From a virus: 34,096 nt of DNA. The stretch's first letter is position 1. Each line of letters starts with the position of its first letter. The notes below the pieces were generated by a model. It saw nothing but the letters and a program-made list of their open reading frames with translations, was not told the DNA's origin and ran no database searches. The position numbers and the translations under genes are program-made. Positions 6,331 through 16,119 of this stretch are shown here, piece after piece. The stretch spans positions 1-34,096 of the IMG/VR virus record IMGVR_UViG_3300030685_000062, one strand, 5' to 3'.

Positions 6331-6602
6331 GGTGTTAAGTTTTTAAAATCGTTTTTCATGTCGGTTTGGAGATACTTTTGAAAGGTAGAAAAGGCTATTC
6401 CGAGCATTATCCAGCTGGTGGATACGAACAGAATGAAAATAAAAATGGTGAAAATTGGGATCTGGAATACACCGGCATCGAAAAGGGAAGCCGTGGGATC
6501 CCATGTACGAAGTAGTCCGGCACTGAATAACCATACGGCGATAATTACTGTAAGAGTGAAAAATTCGTGGTACTTTTTGAAGAATCTTTTAATTGCTTTC
6601 AT
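6237..6602 (-). CDS. Three-span membrane protein, holin candidate
   Basis: This 121-aa protein has a basic N-terminus (MKAIKRFFKKYH) and three hydrophobic spans at about 14-31, 47-71 and 95-117. It immediately precedes the endolysin and its 3' end encodes the start of that gene in another frame. Size, topology and location fit a holin. There is no sequence signature to prove it, and the 124-aa single-span protein upstream is a competing candidate. Confidence 0.78.
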   Translation of the reverse strand: MKAIKRFFKKYHEFFTLTVIIAVWLFSAGLLRTWDPTASLFDAGVFQIPIFTIFIFILFVSTSWIMLGIAFSTFQKYLQTDMKNDFKNLTPWQRIILSYSVYFGLLYILSQLAKILIAGRG

Positions 6603-6610
6603 AATTTTTT

Positions 6611-6985
6611 TTATTTTATTGCGGTTACTATTTTGGAGATATCTGTTACATAATCATGTCCTCCGCGGAATGCCATTATCAGAACGAGCCCGATAAGAAA
6701 TAGCATTACTTTCACTAATTTGGGATTATCGGCAAGGGATAGGATGGGTTTGAGAAGATTGAAATTTTTCTTTACACCTTCGCGGCAAAGAAAACAATCG
6801 TTATCGACGGCAGTTTTCATTACTGAAATAGCTGATAATATTTGCTGATGTCTTTTTTCGGCATCTGCTTTCATTTCAGATAGTTCCCGGTCAATACCTA
6901 TAGCCAGGTTAACTACAACTTTGGAATATGAACTTTCGTCGTTTCCAAGAATTGTTTTTGTGGTTTTCTCAAACTCGTCGCCCAT
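6611..6985 (-). CDS. Single-span membrane protein of the lysis region
   Basis: This 124-aa protein has a soluble helical first part (residues 1-58), a Cys pair C64/C67 in DCFLCREG and one strong TM helix, KLVKVMLFLIGLVLIMAF (89-106). It lies between the tail fibre gene and the holin candidate, 8 bases from the latter. It may be a second holin, an antiholin or a lysis regulator. Small membrane proteins with an N-terminal helical domain are common after Bacteroidetes tail fibres, but I know of no defined family for this one. Confidence 0.75.
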   Translation of the reverse strand: MGDEFEKTTKTILGNDESSYSKVVVNLAIGIDRELSEMKADAEKRHQQILSAISVMKTAVDNDCFLCREGVKKNFNLLKPILSLADNPKLVKVMLFLIGLVLIMAFRGGHDYVTDISKIVTAIK

Positions 6986-7044
6986 TGTGAATATGTTTTA
7001 CGTGAATTTATATTCCATTTTAGTTATGAATGTGATCTTTTAAT

Positions 7045-10000
7045 TTAAGTAAATAGACCAGCAAGATAACAAGCCCAAAGCTTTGACCCTAAATTATTCA
7101 GATGAATTCCATCAGCAGTCATTGTGTTACCCATAGATGAACTTCCTGTCAAAAATTGTTGGTATGTCATTCCGTAATAAAATGCCTCATTAAGTAGTTG
7201 GTCGCCTAAATTAATGAAGGCTATATTCGTTTCATTTACATTCGTATCTTTAATAGATTGATAAATCTGTCGCCCTCTGTAGTACGGATATGCCACGTTT
7301 GGCAATGATCCGGAATTAATCCAATCAATTGCATCATTACCTAAAAAATAATCAGCGCGCCCGTGCGGAAGTACAACCAGCACTTGAAAATCACTAAAAT
7401 TGTTAGATAGAGTTTTTAAACTGAATGGCAATGCACCTGTCAAATAATTATTATAATTTTGGATGAGGGTTGCATTCGAATATGATGGTGCTCCGACCTC
7501 GTTGGCAACTGGCATTTCAAAAATAACAAAATCGGGTTTTCTATTTGAAATATCGGAAGAATTATACGATAATTTTTCCACTGACCTACCGCCCCTGCCA
7601 AGAGGAGTTACAAATTGACTGTAGCCATTCCAAAGGCATACTCCCCAGAAGTACATAACTCCCGTTGATGATTTTTTTGTTAAGGTTATTGTCTGGATAC
7701 CATTTTTAGCCACGCGTTTTATCCATAAACGTCTATTTCTTTCAGCCCACGTTATCCCTGCTGCCTGACATTGAACGTCTGTTAGACCTGTTGGATTAGT
7801 CTTATGGCTTAATTCATATCCATTCATCTCAACCCAATTTATTTTATCTTCACAACATAGTAGTATACCGTTACCCCCAGATACCGCTATAATGGAAGCA
7901 TCTCCATCACTAAATTTAGCATGTATTATGTTGCACTTTTCATATGCATCTGTATTCATTATGAATTGTGCTGTTGCTTCTGTTGTTGTAGATAAGTTAA
8001 CTACATCCCCATCTGAACTATAGTTTCCCGTCCAATCGGGCGAGTTAAAACGTGCAGCACTCATTTTAGCCCACGTTCCGGAGTACGTAAATATACCAGA
8101 ATCCCACCTATAATAAACAGGCTTATTTTTGCATATCTTATCATAGAGCAGTTTAGTCCAGTGATTATATACATTTGACGGTGGCAGTAATTTAATGGAT
8201 TCCGAATCTATTGCCTGAGAAGCTTGTATTTGTCCCGTAAGGCTGTTACCAACTAAACAGATTTCAATGTCCTTTTCCATTTTCATAAATTTAGCTTTAA
8301 ACGGGATTGGAAGAATATCACCAAAACAATTTTTTGCTAAAATAGATGTTGATTTTGCCTCTAAAGTATTGAGTCTTTTAAATATATCGGAATCATAATT
8401 ATCTGGTAAGTTTTCGAGAATTACGCCAAAGGGGAAAGATGTACTGCTATAATTAGCAATCGTATCCCAATTGATAACTATATCGAAAGTCTTGTTTGTG
8501 TTATATCCAACAACCGTAACTCTTGTTATTCCTGTATTGATCGTATCTTTACTTTCCAAATATTGTGCAATTAAAGCGCCCCCAGTTTTAGCATTGTAAA
8601 ATTGAATTAGTTGACCGTTTGCCCCAATAATATTTTTTACCGACCTTGTATAAATTGTTCCGGTAATAGGGAAGGCGTTATTCGCGTTAATCGACTTACA
8701 CACCGCCAATATAGTCTTACTATCAAATAAAGTATTATCTGAGTCTGAGGAAATATAACCAACTGTATTTAAATTTCTGTTATATATAGCCTCGTTATTG
8801 ATTGCTTTAGCCAAACCCATATGTAAATAAGCCTTAATGTCTTTAGTGGGCTCGAAATTAGGCAATACCGTAAAGTCGAAAGCTATATTTGGAGTTATAG
8901 CTGAGCTCAATAAATCCCAATTAACTTTCAACATTATCCCTCTATTTTGATATGTTGTAGAGCTCGTCTTTGGAACGTAAATTATTTGTATTCCTGTTTT
9001 TGGAGATGCATCGGATGTAATATATTGAAGTATAGCAGTAGAAGAATTGTCCCTAAATTGAATTAACTGACCACTTGCACCCGCTAAATTTTTCATGGTA
9101 TATAGGTTTAACCCATTAACCGCCAATAAAGAAATATCACCAATAACCCACGATTCAAGAATGAATCCATTTAATTTTGGAATATCCAATTCGCTTACTC
9201 CTAAAACCTTATTGGATGTTACATATTCAAGATTAGTTGCTATTTGAGATTTTTGAGTCTGATTTAATGTTTGAGGCAAGACGCTGATGAAGTTATCAAA
9301 CGACATTGATTCTACTGCCAATTTTGCAGCTTCAGCTTTCTCTGCTGCTATATTAGCTATTGTTCCTACATTACTTATATCAACTTTTAATTTCGCATTG
9401 TTTATGTAATTACCTGCGTTTTGGTTTGCAATAAGTGGGTCTAAATAAATTTTTAATGCTGAACTTCCAAATCCCTGTGTCAACATTGTTCCATCTATCG
9501 CTATTTGACAATTAGCGACAGTGTAAATACTTACAGTATTAACAACTGCAATTAAATCCTGTGCATAAAAATAATCTGATATTGTATTGTCTGAAATTAA
9601 CTCTTTTCTTATCCTTATCCGAGTTGCATATGTTGCATGAACCCAAAACAGAACCTCTATATAATATCGATATAATGGGTCATAATCTGACATATATGCA
9701 TCTACTATCGCATCGCTTATAACTTTATTATTTGTCGAGGATACGGGGAACTTATTAGGTACTGAATCTTTCAAATCGAGACCATTCCAATAATAACTTA
9801 TATTTCCAAATAAATAAATAGTTCCGATGCTCGGGGAGAATGAAGATCCCCATGTCAAATTAGAAAGTGATTTGAATAATTTTTTTGATGTAGAGTTATA
9901 ATAGTATTGTCCTTGTAGGGTTGGGGTTATGGCATCTGTGATGGAAAGTAAAGTTACTTTGTCTGCCTTTCCTGCAATGGCAGTAGTGTTGGCTGCAATG

Positions 10001-11208
10001 GCAGGAGTGTTGGCTGCAATAGCGATAGTGTTGGCTGCAATAGCGGTAGTGTTGGCTGCAATTGCAGTCGTGTTGGCTGCAATTGCAGTCGTGTTCCCTG
10101 AATTGTCGAGATTATTAATGTAGTTCCCTATATTTGCATCTGAAATACGATCATCTAAATATATTTTTAATATAGAACTCCCAAATTCGGGTGTCAATAA
10201 TCTGCCATCAACTGCAATTTTACAATTTGCTACTGTAAATACATTTATAATATTTGCTACCCCAACCAAATTTTGAGCATAGTAATAATCTGAAACAGTA
10301 CCATCTGAAATCAATTCTTTTTTAATTCTTATTTTTGTTCCATATGTCGTGTTAATCCAAAACAGGACATCTATATAATACCTATATAATGGATTATAAT
10401 CAGACATATAAGCATCTACTATTGCATCGCTTATAATTTTATTATTTGTCGATGTTACTGGAAATTTATTTGGGTTTAGCTCTTTTAAATCAGTTCCATT
10501 CCAATTGTATATTAAATTTCCAAAAATATAAACAGTGCCAATAACAGGATTCACCCCTGTATCCCAAACAAGACCAGTAATAACTGTATATATTTTTTTT
10601 GTTGCAGAATCGTAATACTTTTGTCCGATAGCTGTTGGAGTTGGCGCGGTGGTGATGGATAGCAATATAACCTTATCGACTTTAGCAGATAAAACGCCAG
10701 CTATATTTACATTTTGAAAAATATAGAGATATGTTGATGGAGAAGTAAAGATAACAGAAACTTTATCCCCTATTTTTGCCGATGGAGTTCCTGCTATCCA
10801 GGATACTACTCCTTCAGTTGAAAATTCGTACCATCCATTTTTAGCAGGTGTAGGAGCAACAGCATTATAGGCTATAGCACCTAAATAACCTGAAAATAAA
10901 CCTACTATCTGATCAGACAACAAAGCATCCGCATTTTGCCGTGCCAACGTTTCGGCATTGACTAACGAGGCAGCAGCACCGGTATTTTCCTTACCATTAT
11001 TTAAATCAAATATAATTTTTGCAAATTCTTCCTGACCTAAAAACAGATAGGATAACTCATTATACTTTTTCAAATCCTTACTTCCTACTTTCATCTTACC
11101 TTCATCCTCTATGCACAGGACGTTATACGGGATGACAGGATTATTGAATTCCCAGTTGTAACGTGAGTCGCGGGCGATGCCGCTATATACTTGATTGGTA
11201 GTTGTCAT
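7045..11208 (-). CDS. Tail fibre / receptor-binding protein with C-terminal SGNH hydrolase
   Basis: The 1387-aa late protein begins with a conserved-looking attachment region (residues 1-110). It contains two long near-repeats (about 179-375 and 416-604), each opening with a YYdsatkKiyt...YxWNG module. Between them are six TAIAANT-type heptads (about 370-412), a trimeric coiled coil by analogy with other phage fibres. The C-terminal 400 residues form an SGNH/GDSL esterase: block I as VGNSL (about 985), a FEMPVANE stretch (about 1232), and DGIHLN (about 1366) supplying Asp and His. It probably binds and deacylates surface glycan. The gene is visibly more AT-rich than the FN3 gene upstream, consistent with exchange of host-range modules. 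It lies three bases after that gene. Confidence 0.85.
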   Translation of the reverse strand: MTTTNQVYSGIARDSRYNWEFNNPVIPYNVLCIEDEGKMKVGSKDLKKYNELSYLFLGQEEFAKIIFDLNNGKENTGAAASLVNAETLARQNADALLSDQIVGLFSGYLGAIAYNAVAPTPAKNGWYEFSTEGVVSWIAGTPSAKIGDKVSVIFTSPSTYLYIFQNVNIAGVLSAKVDKVILLSITTAPTPTAIGQKYYDSATKKIYTVITGLVWDTGVNPVIGTVYIFGNLIYNWNGTDLKELNPNKFPVTSTNNKIISDAIVDAYMSDYNPLYRYYIDVLFWINTTYGTKIRIKKELISDGTVSDYYYAQNLVGVANIINVFTVANCKIAVDGRLLTPEFGSSILKIYLDDRISDANIGNYINNLDNSGNTTAIAANTTAIAANTTAIAANTIAIAANTPAIAANTTAIAGKADKVTLLSITDAITPTLQGQYYYNSTSKKLFKSLSNLTWGSSFSPSIGTIYLFGNISYYWNGLDLKDSVPNKFPVSSTNNKVISDAIVDAYMSDYDPLYRYYIEVLFWVHATYATRIRIRKELISDNTISDYFYAQDLIAVVNTVSIYTVANCQIAIDGTMLTQGFGSSALKIYLDPLIANQNAGNYINNAKLKVDISNVGTIANIAAEKAEAAKLAVESMSFDNFISVLPQTLNQTQKSQIATNLEYVTSNKVLGVSELDIPKLNGFILESWVIGDISLLAVNGLNLYTMKNLAGASGQLIQFRDNSSTAILQYITSDASPKTGIQIIYVPKTSSTTYQNRGIMLKVNWDLLSSAITPNIAFDFTVLPNFEPTKDIKAYLHMGLAKAINNEAIYNRNLNTVGYISSDSDNTLFDSKTILAVCKSINANNAFPITGTIYTRSVKNIIGANGQLIQFYNAKTGGALIAQYLESKDTINTGITRVTVVGYNTNKTFDIVINWDTIANYSSTSFPFGVILENLPDNYDSDIFKRLNTLEAKSTSILAKNCFGDILPIPFKAKFMKMEKDIEICLVGNSLTGQIQASQAIDSESIKLLPPSNVYNHWTKLLYDKICKNKPVYYRWDSGIFTYSGTWAKMSAARFNSPDWTGNYSSDGDVVNLSTTTEATAQFIMNTDAYEKCNIIHAKFSDGDASIIAVSGGNGILLCCEDKINWVEMNGYELSHKTNPTGLTDVQCQAAGITWAERNRRLWIKRVAKNGIQTITLTKKSSTGVMYFWGVCLWNGYSQFVTPLGRGGRSVEKLSYNSSDISNRKPDFVIFEMPVANEVGAPSYSNATLIQNYNNYLTGALPFSLKTLSNNFSDFQVLVVLPHGRADYFLGNDAIDWINSGSLPNVAYPYYRGRQIYQSIKDTNVNETNIAFINLGDQLLNEAFYYGMTYQQFLTGSSSMGNTMTADGIHLNNLGSKLWACYLAGLFT
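9974..10099 (-). repeat. Six 21-bp tandem repeats inside the tail fibre gene
   Basis: Six in-frame 21-bp units encode TAIAANT heptads, with T-to-I and T-to-P changes in single units. The unit length equals one coiled-coil heptad, so unit loss or gain would change fibre length without a frameshift. Confidence 0.9.
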
Positions 11209-11211
11209 AAT

Positions 11212-14208
11212 TTAAATGTTGAAGGATTTAGAATTAAGAATATTCAAAGAATTATCAGACGTACCGGTTAATTTTTTTGCCCAGCCGAATCCATTCCATT
11301 CGTAACTAATCCCGTTGAGTAGCCATACCATCCCTATGTAAGGAAAACGGGGCAGGCCGAGTGAATTGTCGGAAATTGAATCGACTGTAACGGTTATGAC
11401 ATTGCCGTATACCGGACGACCAGCTGAATCAGTAGCAAATGAACGGATATAAAATACAGCGACAGCATAGAGTTTTATGTTTACGTTGGTATCCAAGTCG
11501 CAATTTTTAATGGAATCCATGTGTGACGGTACTTTATTCGTAGACGAATAAACTACTCCATTCATAATAGACACTCCTGTAACCATGAGCGATACATCCA
11601 CCGAACTGTGAGCGTAAACATCGACTTCCGTGGTGACCTGCAAAATGGCATCCTGTGAGGGTGTTGTAAAATCGATTTGATTGCCCCACACAATGCCACC
11701 GATTTCACTTTGTGCAAATGCGCGCGCGTGATAGGTGGTTGATGCTATCAAATCGAATCCGACACCGAAGTTGGCAGACGAACCAGTGTCGAGTTTATAA
11801 CTTCCGTAGGCATCATTGACAGGTTCGGCGGTATCGGATAATGCATTGAGGCTGATGGCAATTCCTTTCCAGATCAGACTGCCATTATTCGCAATGATTG
11901 CAGCATTTATAATACCGTAGTTGCTGGTAACTCCTTTTACCGAAGTAGTGACGGCAGGGGGAGCGATAACGGGAGCCGGATCGGTCATAAAAATGATTTC
12001 GGAATCGGATAATGTAACAATAGTTCCGCACTGAACATACGATTTTACATGATACGTGGCATGTGGAGAAAGGCCCGTAATAACTGCCTTGAATTTATTG
12101 GTTGCTGAATCAGTGGTTCCGATGACAAATTTTCCTGTTACTTTGGCAACAATAGGATTTTCAATGTTATCCCAACAAAATCCTTTTTCAACCGGCGTTG
12201 AATTACCGTTTAACGATGTGATTGTTCCGCTTACATTGGCAGTAGTGGATGCCTTTGTAAATGTAGAGTCGATTGAAATGACAGGGGCGTTGACCGGATC
12301 GGCAATGGTGCGAAAGGATATAATTGCTGATTCATATATATCCGATCCACATGCCAGGTACACCTCAACTTCGTAAGCCGTTTCTTTTACAAGTCCGGTA
12401 ATTGAGTTTAACAGAGTTCCGGCAGAACTTAATCCGGATATCAAGGCATTGACCCATGCACCACCCACGGTACGGTAACGGAATCCTCCCGAAGTGATAA
12501 CCTTACCAGCCAGGTCGGAGATTACTCCATTGAACGTGGCTGATGTATTTGAAATACCGGTGACGCTACCCATTGCAATTACGGGGGAGGTTGGTACTAC
12601 AATACCCATGTCGGGGACATTGAGCGTGTAACTGTTATCGGAATAGCCGGTACCGGTGGAATTGGTGGCGTATCCGCGTACATATAGTTTTGTGCCCTGG
12701 GTGAGTCCGGTGATGGCAACGAAAAATAACTCCATTTCCATGCGGTTGTCTATTTCGGCCTGATGCGATCCGGCGATGGTTGGGTTGCCTGATAAATTCC
12801 AACATACACCTTTAGCAGTAACGGGACTGCCTCCGTTGTCGGTGACCTGTGAACGAACAGTAGCCGCGTTGTAGGAAGCACTTAACAGGGTAACATCTGC
12901 CATTTTGGGGGTAGTCGGGGTAATCAGATTGGTAGTGGTGAATGAAAACGATCTGTCGGCTTCACTGTAAATAACCGTATCATCTGATTTTATGGCATAC
13001 GCCCGGGTGTAATATAGGGTGTTTTTGGTTAACCCGTTTACAATTACATCTTCAGCATCATAGGCGATTCGTTTCGATGATGGCATTTTTCCATTTAAAA
13101 CAGTAGGTAACGGATTGGTACCGTAGCAAACACCCGCTTCTTTGATGGTAAAATCACCTTCGGAAGAAAAACTAAATGAGGTAGTAAATGAAGTATTTGT
13201 AATGTATTTAGGTGAACCTAATATTACTATGGGATTGGAACTGGCAATTGCCGTGGTGATCGGGTACGCTGCCGACAAATAGGTAAATGTAGCCGTTTCG
13301 GATTCACCTAACAAAGGGTTACCGTAACGGGTATAGTATGAACGTACATAATACAGGGTATTGGGAGTTAATCCGGTAAACCTGAGAAAATCAAAGTCGT
13401 GTAAATTTGTACGATTGGTAATTCCGGATTCGACGGTACCTATTAACATGGTACATGCGGCATCGGAATAGACATTTACGCCTTTTGTTTTTAAGTAATA
13501 CCCGTTCCAAAACCCGCCAAACTGAATGGTGAATGATTTTGCTGATAAATCGGATGGATATATGGCAGAATCGTTGGTGCGTGGCATTTGATAGGCATAG
13601 TCCTGGTAAGAGTCGATCATTTGTTGACTGACGCTTATTCCATTGTATGACTGTCCGATAACATAATTTGCCAACCAATTTGTGTTATTGAAATAATCAT
13701 CGCATTGTTTTGGATTAGAAAACAATAAATAATCGGGATCCAGGTGCGGAAAATAGGATACTCCGAGGAAGTAATTGCGACGGCCACCACGATCGAAAAA
13801 ACTACGGGCGACATTGCCGGTGATGGTGTGTGCCCCGGTATCGGTTAATAATTGAAAATCGACGTTGCTTACGAATCCATCGGCAACGCGGATAAATAAA
13901 TCAACAAAATAAATTGGGTTTCCTTTATTGGACCAAATGTGGTTGAACAACTGAAGCTCGCACTTATAATACGGACCTCCTGCATAATAAGAATCGATCG
14001 TGTAATATCCTGTAAGCTTTCCCAGAATTATATTGGGAGAAAGGTCGGGCGATGGAGCTTCAAAATCGTATGGGTATGTATTAATATACGACAGGTACCT
14101 GTCGCATTTACCTACCGTGATGATTGCGGTACCGGTACGGCGAACGATTTTACCGACAATACCAGCATTAAAAGAACCTTGATGATTGATATCACTAATG
14201 AAATTCAT
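11212..14208 (-). CDS. FN3-like repeat tail protein
   Basis: This 998-aa protein has an N-terminal domain of about 300 residues without clear similarity. It is followed by six or seven fibronectin-III-like repeats of about 90-100 residues. The repeats carry the Bacteroidetes signature GVCWn...PT...(a)itgLtp.T.YYVRsYat....YSd (for example KGVCWNLSGNPTIAG, ITGLTQGTKLYVRGYATN). The C-terminus (IGMVWLLNGISYEWNGFGWAKKL) is a short version of the YxWNG module shared with the fibre and the 191-aa protein. It is probably an appendage of the tail tip that binds host surface sugars or carries the fibre. It is predicted to be non-enzymatic. Confidence 0.8.
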   Translation of the reverse strand: MNFISDINHQGSFNAGIVGKIVRRTGTAIITVGKCDRYLSYINTYPYDFEAPSPDLSPNIILGKLTGYYTIDSYYAGGPYYKCELQLFNHIWSNKGNPIYFVDLFIRVADGFVSNVDFQLLTDTGAHTITGNVARSFFDRGGRRNYFLGVSYFPHLDPDYLLFSNPKQCDDYFNNTNWLANYVIGQSYNGISVSQQMIDSYQDYAYQMPRTNDSAIYPSDLSAKSFTIQFGGFWNGYYLKTKGVNVYSDAACTMLIGTVESGITNRTNLHDFDFLRFTGLTPNTLYYVRSYYTRYGNPLLGESETATFTYLSAAYPITTAIASSNPIVILGSPKYITNTSFTTSFSFSSEGDFTIKEAGVCYGTNPLPTVLNGKMPSSKRIAYDAEDVIVNGLTKNTLYYTRAYAIKSDDTVIYSEADRSFSFTTTNLITPTTPKMADVTLLSASYNAATVRSQVTDNGGSPVTAKGVCWNLSGNPTIAGSHQAEIDNRMEMELFFVAITGLTQGTKLYVRGYATNSTGTGYSDNSYTLNVPDMGIVVPTSPVIAMGSVTGISNTSATFNGVISDLAGKVITSGGFRYRTVGGAWVNALISGLSSAGTLLNSITGLVKETAYEVEVYLACGSDIYESAIISFRTIADPVNAPVISIDSTFTKASTTANVSGTITSLNGNSTPVEKGFCWDNIENPIVAKVTGKFVIGTTDSATNKFKAVITGLSPHATYHVKSYVQCGTIVTLSDSEIIFMTDPAPVIAPPAVTTSVKGVTSNYGIINAAIIANNGSLIWKGIAISLNALSDTAEPVNDAYGSYKLDTGSSANFGVGFDLIASTTYHARAFAQSEIGGIVWGNQIDFTTPSQDAILQVTTEVDVYAHSSVDVSLMVTGVSIMNGVVYSSTNKVPSHMDSIKNCDLDTNVNIKLYAVAVFYIRSFATDSAGRPVYGNVITVTVDSISDNSLGLPRFPYIGMVWLLNGISYEWNGFGWAKKLTGTSDNSLNILNSKSFNI

Positions 14209-14221
14209 AATATTTGTTTTT

Positions 14222-14797
14222 TTAGATTTCTACCCAAACTCCAAACCATGTATATATTATTCCATCTTTCACCCATTTGCTACCGCCTTCGACCATGATA
14301 TTATTCGTATTCGTTGAAGGATCGTTGACATCGAACGAAAACGACTGATATACGGTAGTAACGCCTCCGATAACGGGCGGAGCTATTTCGTAGCCATTCC
14401 AATAGAGATATGACCCGCGAAATATGTACACTACTCCAGTGATTGGATTTTCAGGGTTATCCCACATAAATTCGCCATCGGGTTGCGTGATGGTATATAT
14501 TTTTTTGGTAGTGGCATCGTAGTATTTCAACCCGATAGACAACTGGCGTGGATCGGGGGCCGTGGTGATGGATTGCAGGGTGACTTTTGCGAATTCCTTG
14601 ACCGTGGATTCGGTGATGGCTGCCAGGATGAGCGTATTGACTTCTGCGGTGGTGGTGCGTCCGGCCAGTAAGTTAGTCAGCGATATCCAAAAAGGGGACG
14701 ATGTGCCATCTCTTTTTATCATGATGGATTCCGTTCCGGTGAGGGCTTCGACGAATTGAGAGAACCCTGATTTGAATTTTTTTACTATGTAGTTCAT
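14222..14797 (-). CDS. Tail tip/fibre-associated protein with YxWNG module
   Basis: This 191-aa protein starts MNYIVKKFKSGFSQFVEALTG and carries, at about residues 71-140, SITTAPDPRQLSIGLKYYDAT, then KKIYTIT and VYIFRGSYLYWNGYEI. The same module occurs twice in the 1387-aa fibre. The C-terminal part (NIMVEGGSKWVKDGIIYTWFG) is a second Trp-Gly-rich unit. The gene is 13 bases from the FN3 gene downstream and 3 bases from the gene upstream. A role in assembling or extending the fibre is inferred from the shared module and position. Confidence 0.78.
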   Translation of the reverse strand: MNYIVKKFKSGFSQFVEALTGTESIMIKRDGTSSPFWISLTNLLAGRTTTAEVNTLILAAITESTVKEFAKVTLQSITTAPDPRQLSIGLKYYDATTKKIYTITQPDGEFMWDNPENPITGVVYIFRGSYLYWNGYEIAPPVIGGVTTVYQSFSFDVNDPSTNTNNIMVEGGSKWVKDGIIYTWFGVWVEI

Positions 14798-14800
14798 ATT

Positions 14801-15961
14801 TTATACTCCTATCATAAAGTTATCTTCGGTGATTATATATTCGTCGTCCTCAGTAGCGAGGATGGTGTATATGGTGTTGATGTCGGACATCGGTGAATAG
14901 AATTGTTCTGTAGATACCGGTTCGATTTTGAGGGTAACGGTTTCGGGAACGGTCTGGCGAAGGGCGTGGGCGTAGTTGGAGGACGTTACCAGGCACTTTT
15001 GCTTTTTGAGGCGATCGATAAACCACGCGGAAGAAGCGGCCAACATGTCGCCTAAAAAATACAGGTCGTCGGAGGACTTGAAGCCGGTGTCGACATTGAG
15101 GACGTTGAGGACATTGGTGCGTTGACGGGCTTTGCGGAACTCCTGCAAGTCGGTGTCGAAAACATTGTATGTTGAATTATCGCCTGATTCGGGGGCGCGT
15201 GTGGCTTTGCCTGCGACTTCGATAAATTCGTACACGCCCAGGGAATTGCGGAACTTGATCAGGTAGCTTTCTTCTGAAAGTTTATCGGTAAGGCTTATTT
15301 GAATGACGTTGATACCGGCGACCTGAAATAGGATATCGGTTATGGGGGACGATGGGGTTTCGGGGGCCAATGATGCGAGCCATACCGGCAGATTGATCAT
15401 GCAAGGAACACCCTCGGTACCGGCGGTAATGACAAGGCGGTCGGCACGATTGGTGGCAACGGCTATCTCCTGATTGCAGGGTGTCAGGAAAAACATGCAT
15501 GCGAGTTCCTGACGGGTCATTGAAATCACGTTGGCATCGGTACGGGTGGTGAGTAGCCAGTTGGACATTGGATTCATGAACCGGTAGTCGAATGCGTTGG
15601 TACCCTGGTGGATCAGGAACTTTTGATATTCTTTACTTAATCCTCCGGGAATTACTTTGCCGGTAAATGAATATCCGGAAGTATAAACGGTGTAGGATTG
15701 TACGTATCCGGCTAAATTTACCTGACTAACGAGAGTAGCATCGTAGGTGAGGCGTACTATGTTAGCGAGAAGGTCGGAGATATCGAATGATAATTTGTAA
15801 TTAAGCGTTAAAGGTTGGTAACTGGGATATACAGATATTAGAAATGATTGTCCGGCAAAAGTTATGGTGAAAATAATCATAATGGATGAAGTCGTGGTAA
15901 ACTCGAAGACTATCGGGTTACGAACGAAGGAATAAGGGGCCGGGGTACGTGTTACTATCAT
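14801..15961 (-). CDS. Tail tip/baseplate-like structural protein, 386 aa
   Basis: This beta-rich protein begins MIVTRTPAPYSFVRNPIVFEF. It has no signal peptide or catalytic motif. It lies between the 626-aa baseplate-type protein and the fibre proteins, in the order expected for tail-tip components downstream of a tape measure. I do not recognise a family name. A 13-bp perfect hairpin (15977-16012) sits 15 bases upstream of its ATG and may affect its translation or transcript stability. Confidence 0.75.
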   Translation of the reverse strand: MIVTRTPAPYSFVRNPIVFEFTTTSSIMIIFTITFAGQSFLISVYPSYQPLTLNYKLSFDISDLLANIVRLTYDATLVSQVNLAGYVQSYTVYTSGYSFTGKVIPGGLSKEYQKFLIHQGTNAFDYRFMNPMSNWLLTTRTDANVISMTRQELACMFFLTPCNQEIAVATNRADRLVITAGTEGVPCMINLPVWLASLAPETPSSPITDILFQVAGINVIQISLTDKLSEESYLIKFRNSLGVYEFIEVAGKATRAPESGDNSTYNVFDTDLQEFRKARQRTNVLNVLNVDTGFKSSDDLYFLGDMLAASSAWFIDRLKKQKCLVTSSNYAHALRQTVPETVTLKIEPVSTEQFYSPMSDINTIYTILATEDDEYIITEDNFMIGV

Positions 15962-15976
15962 GTTTATTTTTTTAAT

Positions 15977-16012
15977 AACTTTTCCAAAGTCAAAAGAAAC
16001 TTTGGAAAAGTT
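15977..16012. terminator. Perfect 13-bp hairpin between tail genes
   Basis: AACTTTTCCAAAG (15977-15989) and CTTTGGAAAAGTT (16000-16012) form a perfect stem with a 10-base loop, just before the 386-aa gene. No T-run follows in the direction of transcription. It could be an attenuator, an RNA-processing stem or a DNA operator. Confidence 0.45.
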
Positions 16013-16063
16013 GAATAAACAAAAATAGATTAATTAACAGCGGCTTTAAAGGACAAAACACGA

Positions 16064-16082
16064 CCCCCATCCCCTAAAGGGG
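16064..16082 (+). repeat. CCCCTAACCCCTAAAGGGG-family repeat
   Basis: A variant copy (CCCCCATCCCCTAAAGGGG) followed by the usual AGTAAGAAAAGAAAG-type tail, in the gap between two tail genes. Confidence 0.85.
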
Positions 16083-16119
16083 AGTAAGAAAAGAAAGAGG
16101 GAACAATGGGATTTTACGA

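Noticed and set aside
9974-10099. CRISPR-like array
   Set aside because: Units are directly adjacent without spacers and are in frame within a coding region.
9929-10123. Plus-strand frame of Ala/Val repeats
   Set aside because: It is the antisense reading of the 21-bp repeats in the tail fibre gene.
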